DNA of 64,000 nucleotides from Amylolactobacillus amylophilus DSM 20533 = JCM 1125 (GTDB lineage: Bacteria > Bacillota > Bacilli > Lactobacillales > Lactobacillaceae). Location of the stretch: NCBI RefSeq assembly GCF_001936335.1, contig NZ_CP018888.1, forward strand, positions 930,001 to 994,000. The letters are read 5' to 3'. The notes below the pieces were generated by a model. The model was not told the origin of the DNA. It was given only the letters and a program-made list of their open reading frames with translations, and ran no database searches. Shown here one piece after another: positions 60,364 through 64,000 of this stretch. Made by a program: the position numbers and the translations under genes. How positions within the stretch are numbered: position 1 is the stretch's first letter; each line of letters begins with the position of its first letter.

Positions 60364-61272
60364 TTGGCTAAACATTATAGTGTTGAGGAAAAGATTGAGA
60401 TATTGTCCTTCTTAGATAAAGGCTGGGGTATAACTGAGGTTGCCCAATACCATTCTTTATCTACAAGTACCGTCAAACGTTGGAGAAATCAGTATCAGCT
60501 TAAAGGTATTGGTGGGCTTAAACCAATTTATCCATATCCGGAAACCCCAGAGAATCAACATGCAGCTGATTTATACAATGCATTCTTGAACTATTTCTTG
60601 CTTGATGGGACATTCCTTGGTTACTATTCAGATGAAACAAGAAAGTTAATTAATGAGATTCTAGATGCCAATGATGCTCAGCTTAAGATAGAGCCTGGTG
60701 ATATGGATGAACTAGCTCAAGCAGCCACCCAGAATGATTATTTCGGCTTAAACTACTACCAATCGCAATTCATTAAAGCTTATGATGGTGATAATGAGAG
60801 CTCATTCAATGGTACCGGTGAAAAGGGAACTAGTGCCTTTAAATTTAAGGGTGTTGGTGAGCTAGTTAAGAAGCCGGGAGTTGAGCAGACTGATTGGGAC
60901 TGGAATATTTATCCCGAAGGTCTATATGATATTTTAAAGATTGTTTCTGAAAGATATCCGAACTCAAAAACTATCTATATTACTGAAAATGGGCTTGGAT
61001 TTAAGGATCGTTATGAGGGTCCGGATCAAGTGATTGAAGACGATGAGCGAATTGATTATATTGATCAGCATCTGGATGCAATATTGAAGGCCCGTAAAGA
61101 GGGTGTCAATGTCCAAGGCTACTTTGTTTGGTCGCTTCAGGATCAATTCTCTTGGGCAAATGGATATAATAAACGTTATGGACTCTTCTATGTTGATTTC
61201 GAGACGCAGAAGAGGGAAATTAAGAAGAGTGCACAGTGGTTTAAGGAACTTTCAAACACCATTCCGCAATAA
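60364..61272 (+). CDS. Chimeric gene: IS3 transposase HTH fused to C-terminal phospho-beta-galactosidase
   Basis: 302 residues in one open frame. Residues 1-52 are an IS3-type OrfA helix-turn-helix (VEEKIEILSFLDKGWGITEV, in part; TVKRWRNQYQLKG). From about residue 54 the protein is the last 250 residues of a GH1 6-phospho-beta-galactosidase (LacG): LNYYQS, TDWDWNIYPEGLY, the nucleophile Glu208 in YITENGLG, and NGYNKRYGLFYVDF. The N-terminal half of the barrel with the acid/base Glu is missing, so glycosidase activity is unlikely. TTG start with AGGAG at 8 bases comes from the IS end. Confidence 0.85.
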   Translation: MAKHYSVEEKIEILSFLDKGWGITEVAQYHSLSTSTVKRWRNQYQLKGIGGLKPIYPYPETPENQHAADLYNAFLNYFLLDGTFLGYYSDETRKLINEILDANDAQLKIEPGDMDELAQAATQNDYFGLNYYQSQFIKAYDGDNESSFNGTGEKGTSAFKFKGVGELVKKPGVEQTDWDWNIYPEGLYDILKIVSERYPNSKTIYITENGLGFKDRYEGPDQVIEDDERIDYIDQHLDAILKARKEGVNVQGYFVWSLQDQFSWANGYNKRYGLFYVDFETQKREIKKSAQWFKELSNTIPQ

Positions 61273-61350
61273 TGTGTTTTTCGTGAATTTAAATTTAGTA
61301 ACTTACTATTCCTCCAAGTAGTAAACTAACAAATTTGTATTAACTAAATA

Positions 61351-61385
61351 AAAGTAGGGTATCCATTTGGGATAGCCTACTTTTT
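61351..61385 (+). terminator. Terminator, probably from the former lac gene
   Basis: AAAGTAGG-TATC pairs with GATA-CCTACTTT; T-run follows. Confidence 0.85.
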
Positions 61386-61483
61386 GTCTGCGGTGAGTTA
61401 ATTTTAGTGTGTTATGCATGACTTAATATTTACTCGTAATGATTGACATTGTGATAGCAATTGTGTGGATCTACGAGAAGATC

Positions 61484-61570
61484 AAAAAACACTAATCATT
61501 TAGATTAGTGTCAAAACAACTCCCACGAAATCACTCTACGTCAGCGAAAATCATCTGCTGGCGTTTTTAT
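61484..61570 (+). repeat. Twin-hairpin element, copy 2
   Basis: Same first hairpin (ACACTAATC/GATTAGTGT) and spacer (CGAAATCACTCTACGTCAGC) as at 49787-49873; the second hairpin is ACGTCAG/CTGGCGT with a different loop. It lies in a 430-base gap without genes between the chimera and the DUF4365-like gene. Confidence 0.8.
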
Positions 61571-61704
61571 TTGCTGTTTTTCGCCTCGGTTAACTCAACA
61601 GATTTTTAGGGGTCTTTAAGGTACAAATTTTCAAAAAAGAATAGAATATATACCAAACGGTGTTATGACTAAAGGATTAGAATGATTATCGGGGGGTAGT
61701 AAAA

Positions 61705-62829
61705 GTGAGTTCAAGTCAAATTGAACAGGCAGCGGTTAATGCAGTATTATCAGAGATTGAGGCTACTGATTATTTGTTGTCCTATATATCATCAGGAGAT
61801 AAAGAACCTAGTTGGGATGGCCATATTTACCTTTATAATAATCCGGATCATAAGAAAGAACACATTCTTGGGAGAGCACCCGTACAAGTTAAAGGCCGCT
61901 CAGTTGCTAACTTGACTAAGGGGAATAAGAAAAGTTTTCAGGTTGATAAAGCTGATTTAGAAAATTATAAGATGAGTTACGGTGTAATATATCTTCTTGT
62001 TGAAATTTATGGTTTGAAAAAGAAACAAATTTTTTATAGGAATTTGCTGCCCCTTGATCTAGATGAAATGCTATCAAAAAATGTTAAGGGAAAGTTATCT
62101 ATTAAGTTTGACAAGCTGAGTGGAAATCTAGAAAATATAGTTTATCAATTCTTAAAGCATTCAAAGAAGCAAGCTTCATGGAATACTCTAGAGGAGTCAA
62201 AGTCAGAAAGCCTGACTATTTTTGGTAATTGGGATTCAGGTAAGACAATTTATGAAAATTGGAAGCAAATTCTTGAAGAGAAAAATTATGTTTATGGATC
62301 GGCTTCCGGAATTAAGGACTTACCAATTAAACGAGGTTATATTTTACCTGATTTTCTTGAAGATGGAGAAATTTCAAGTATTGGTACTGAGGCAGCCTTA
62401 GATGAACTAACAATTGTTTACCATCAATTGAATTCTAATGGTCAAGTTATAAGTGACTATAGGTCCTTCCTAACTAGAAGATTCGAATCAAGTATGGGGA
62501 AAGGAGAAAAATTCTTATTAGGTGTTGAGCAATTGTACTTAGTTGATGATTTGAAGGAAGTTCAGACTTACGATAAAAACGGGGACACATCTATAATAGT
62601 GATAGACGATGGAATGACGTTAAAAGTTACTAAAAACAAGTTGAATATAGCAATTGCACCAGGACCTGTTTCACCCGCGAGAATTTTTCTTAAGGAGTTG
62701 TCTGAGCTGCTCAGTAACTGTAAAATTATGAAAATCATAATCAAGATCCATCGAGTATTACCAGACAAGGAGCAAGGTAACCTTATGCTTGATTTTCTGA
62801 CTCAAGAATTAGACTTAGCACTGAAATAA
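61705..62829 (+). CDS. DUF4365-like protein (predicted nuclease fold), unknown function
   Basis: 374 residues. The N-terminal 140 residues look like DUF4365: helix IEQAAVNAVLSEIEATDY, then WDGHIYLYNN (Asp38) and PVQVKGRS (Gln-Val-Lys, 61-64), matching the D...QxK core of PD-(D/E)XK enzymes. The rest (about 150-374) is not recognised. The start is GTG with GGGGGG at 9 bases. A+T-rich, single gene in a mobile region; such genes are often in defence islands. Function unproven. Confidence 0.7.
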   Translation: MSSSQIEQAAVNAVLSEIEATDYLLSYISSGDKEPSWDGHIYLYNNPDHKKEHILGRAPVQVKGRSVANLTKGNKKSFQVDKADLENYKMSYGVIYLLVEIYGLKKKQIFYRNLLPLDLDEMLSKNVKGKLSIKFDKLSGNLENIVYQFLKHSKKQASWNTLEESKSESLTIFGNWDSGKTIYENWKQILEEKNYVYGSASGIKDLPIKRGYILPDFLEDGEISSIGTEAALDELTIVYHQLNSNGQVISDYRSFLTRRFESSMGKGEKFLLGVEQLYLVDDLKEVQTYDKNGDTSIIVIDDGMTLKVTKNKLNIAIAPGPVSPARIFLKELSELLSNCKIMKIIIKIHRVLPDKEQGNLMLDFLTQELDLALK

Positions 62830-63482
62830 GTTGGACGGTGTCAAACGAGAGTAAAAATGTTCAATATGGAAGATACTGACGAATCCCGACAGAAGTTTTT
62901 GAATATGTAATCCAAATCGATGTATGAAGTAGAATCATTTCTAAATTGACGATATTGATAAATGTCTGAATATAAGAGTCTTTAAAATGATAAACATAGA
63001 ATTTGTTTTTTGTATTTCCATTCTCTGACGTGTTGTTTATGAAACTGGAGATCATTTTTATTATGTGAAACAGCAGAAACTGATAATGTCAACTAATAAA
63101 AATATATTTAACCAAGACTAAATGTTGCAGAATAGTTTTGGCGGAATAGATAAACATTCGTAGCATAAGATATAATGCAGTGAAAAACAAATTTTATTTT
63201 CGATATATACCACACGTGATAAAATGAAAGCGATACGAATTGATTTACAATTTATAGAAATAAGATTATGAGGGCAATGTGTATAGAATTCCGAAAAAAG
63301 TAATAGATAAGGACTTAAACAAATGAAGCAAAAGACTTGTCTGGTCGTACTTACGAATACTTTATAGAATAATTTGCAGCCTATAAAGGAAAAGGTGGTG
63401 GGGGGAATTCTATACGCTAACATCTATCGAAAAACTGATTGTTGCGATACTGAAACCATTTAAAGGACGAGTATATGATAGA
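62830..63482. other. A+T-rich stretch with scattered coding remnants
   Basis: No intact gene. Short stop-rich pieces look protein-like, e.g. MKAIRIDLQFIEIRL near 63223 and AKDLSGRTYEYFIE-stop-FAAYKGKGGGGNSIR at about 63330-63420. They suggest a decayed mobile-element gene. I could not name it. Confidence 0.4.
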
Positions 63483-63557
63483 ATGACAATCACTATGATA
63501 CAAATACAAACTGCCGATAAACGGCTTAAACTGGGAGTTCTTGAGCGAGTGGCTTGA
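63483..63557 (+). CDS. Possible 24-residue peptide of a mobile element
   Basis: ATG 63483 reads MTITMIQIQTADKRLKLGVL, then ERVA and stop. No strong ribosome binding site. It may be a remnant. Unrecognised. Confidence 0.25.
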   Translation: MTITMIQIQTADKRLKLGVLERVA

Positions 63558-63629
63558 GGGCTATTTTTTGTTTTGAGTATGAAATCCATCAGACGTTGGC
63601 AGCAAGATACAAGCAAGGGGGTCGCTTTT

Positions 63630-63711
63630 CAAAAATAAGGGTGTCGGTATTTCTGGTGGAGGGGGTCGACCCCCTTAGAGCTAGAAAACCGAAACCCCTA
63701 TTTTGGTTCTC
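63630..63711. repeat. Long imperfect inverted repeat with GGGGGTCGACCCCC centre
   Basis: AAAATAAGGGTGTCGGT on the left and ACCGAAACCCCTATTTT on the right pair in 15 of 17 positions; between them sits the perfect palindrome GGGGGTCGACCCCC (63661-63674). The arrangement suits a transfer or replication origin or a recombination site; none can be shown here. Confidence 0.55.
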
Positions 63712-63811
63712 AGACACAATTTGTGATAGTGCGACACCCCTTAAAACACTTGACTTTATAGGCTTTTAGAGTGATGTATGTGTCTAGCCAAAGATAAAGG
63801 AGGACACGAAA

Positions 63812-64000
63812 ATGGACACCCCTACGAAATAAAAAGTCATTGATTTACGCAACGAAGGTGTCGGCTACAAACGTATCGCCGACCAACTTGGCGTGTCAAT
63901 CAACTCTGTCAAATCATTCTGCCGTTCAAATGGCTGACAGGCAACCGCACTAACTGGAGTGCCAAACAAGCACTTGAGGCTGCAGAGGTGACCCAAATCA
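63812..64000 (+). pseudogene. Mobile-element HTH protein, broken, runs off the window
   Basis: AAAGGAGG and ATG 63812 open MDTPTK, then TAA, then in the same frame KVIDLRNEGVGYKRIADQLG and VSINSVKSFCRSNG-stop. A one-base deletion near 63934 seems to hide the continuation GLTGNRTNWSAKQALEAAEV in the next frame. The HTH pattern (GYKRIADQLGVSINSVKSFC) is that of small DNA-binding proteins common on conjugative and mobilisable elements of Firmicutes. Confidence 0.6.

Noticed and set aside
63118-63423. Minus-strand frame of 101 codons
   Set aside because: No ribosome binding site, Cys- and Phe-rich chance composition in A+T-rich DNA; plus-strand remnants are more protein-like.

Overview
The window looks like a chromosomal piece from a lactobacillus or close relative: moderate GC, Gram-positive signals, AGGAGG-type ribosome binding sites, a T-box, a PyrR-type attenuator, cre-like sites, MurE with a non-DAP substrate motif, a MucBP/LPXTG surface-protein relic and an IS1380-family element. 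It starts near the replication-origin side of the chromosome (rsmG, noc, soj, parB, DUF951, ychF). I cannot name the species from sequence alone.

Layout. 1-5.6 kb: partial rsmG, a 112-bp tandem repeat, noc-soj-parB, DUF951, ychF, DUF1129. 5.7-9.3 kb: heterodimeric ABC exporter. 9.4-16.5 kb: cell-wall block with an L,D-transpeptidase, a VanRS-like two-component system, a D,D-carboxypeptidase, murE and an Asp/Glu racemase. 16.6-18.1 kb: a lipoprotein gene split by an insertion carrying a GNAT gene. 18.2-23.4 kb: MFS transporter, PyrR-type leader plus pyrFE, and a glutamine-type ABC system. 23.6-27.2 kb: fructose operon. 27.5-33.2 kb: rsgA, a T-box amino-acid ABC operon, a zinc ABC pair with an AdcR-like box, and small RNA or peptide loci. 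33.3-42.3 kb: pepF, an LCP protein, an HTH-membrane regulator, a secreted 3D-domain protein, an ABC-F ATPase, a second 112-bp repeat array and a split ThrE exporter. 42.3-46.3 kb: a structured orphan RNA, deoC-deoB-deoD and a decayed FAD oxidase. 46.4-49.8 kb: a DUF234 ATPase with a palindromic operator, a Lys-tailed protein, and TauE plus DUF1634. 50-51.3 kb: a decayed LPXTG adhesin. 51.5-58.4 kb: an A+T-rich muropeptide catabolic operon. 58.4-64 kb: IS1380, an IS-phospho-beta-galactosidase chimera, a DUF4365-like gene and remnants of a mobile element.

How the genes work together. The cell-wall block could make tetrapeptides (D,D-carboxypeptidase) and then cross-link them (L,D-transpeptidase) under a VanRS-type sensor. 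The operon at 51.6-58.4 kb could import and break down muropeptides: mannose-family PTS subunits, MurR, MurQ, an AmiE/YbbE-like serine hydrolase, an Ala-Glu epimerase and a class-A-like serine hydrolase. It has no EIIA subunit.

Most notable: (1) a 112-bp repeat family at two loci with covarying helices; (2) a muropeptide operon built on a mannose-type PTS; (3) two genes that appear to start at AUU; (4) a compact structured RNA before deoC; (5) an in-frame IS/LacG chimera.
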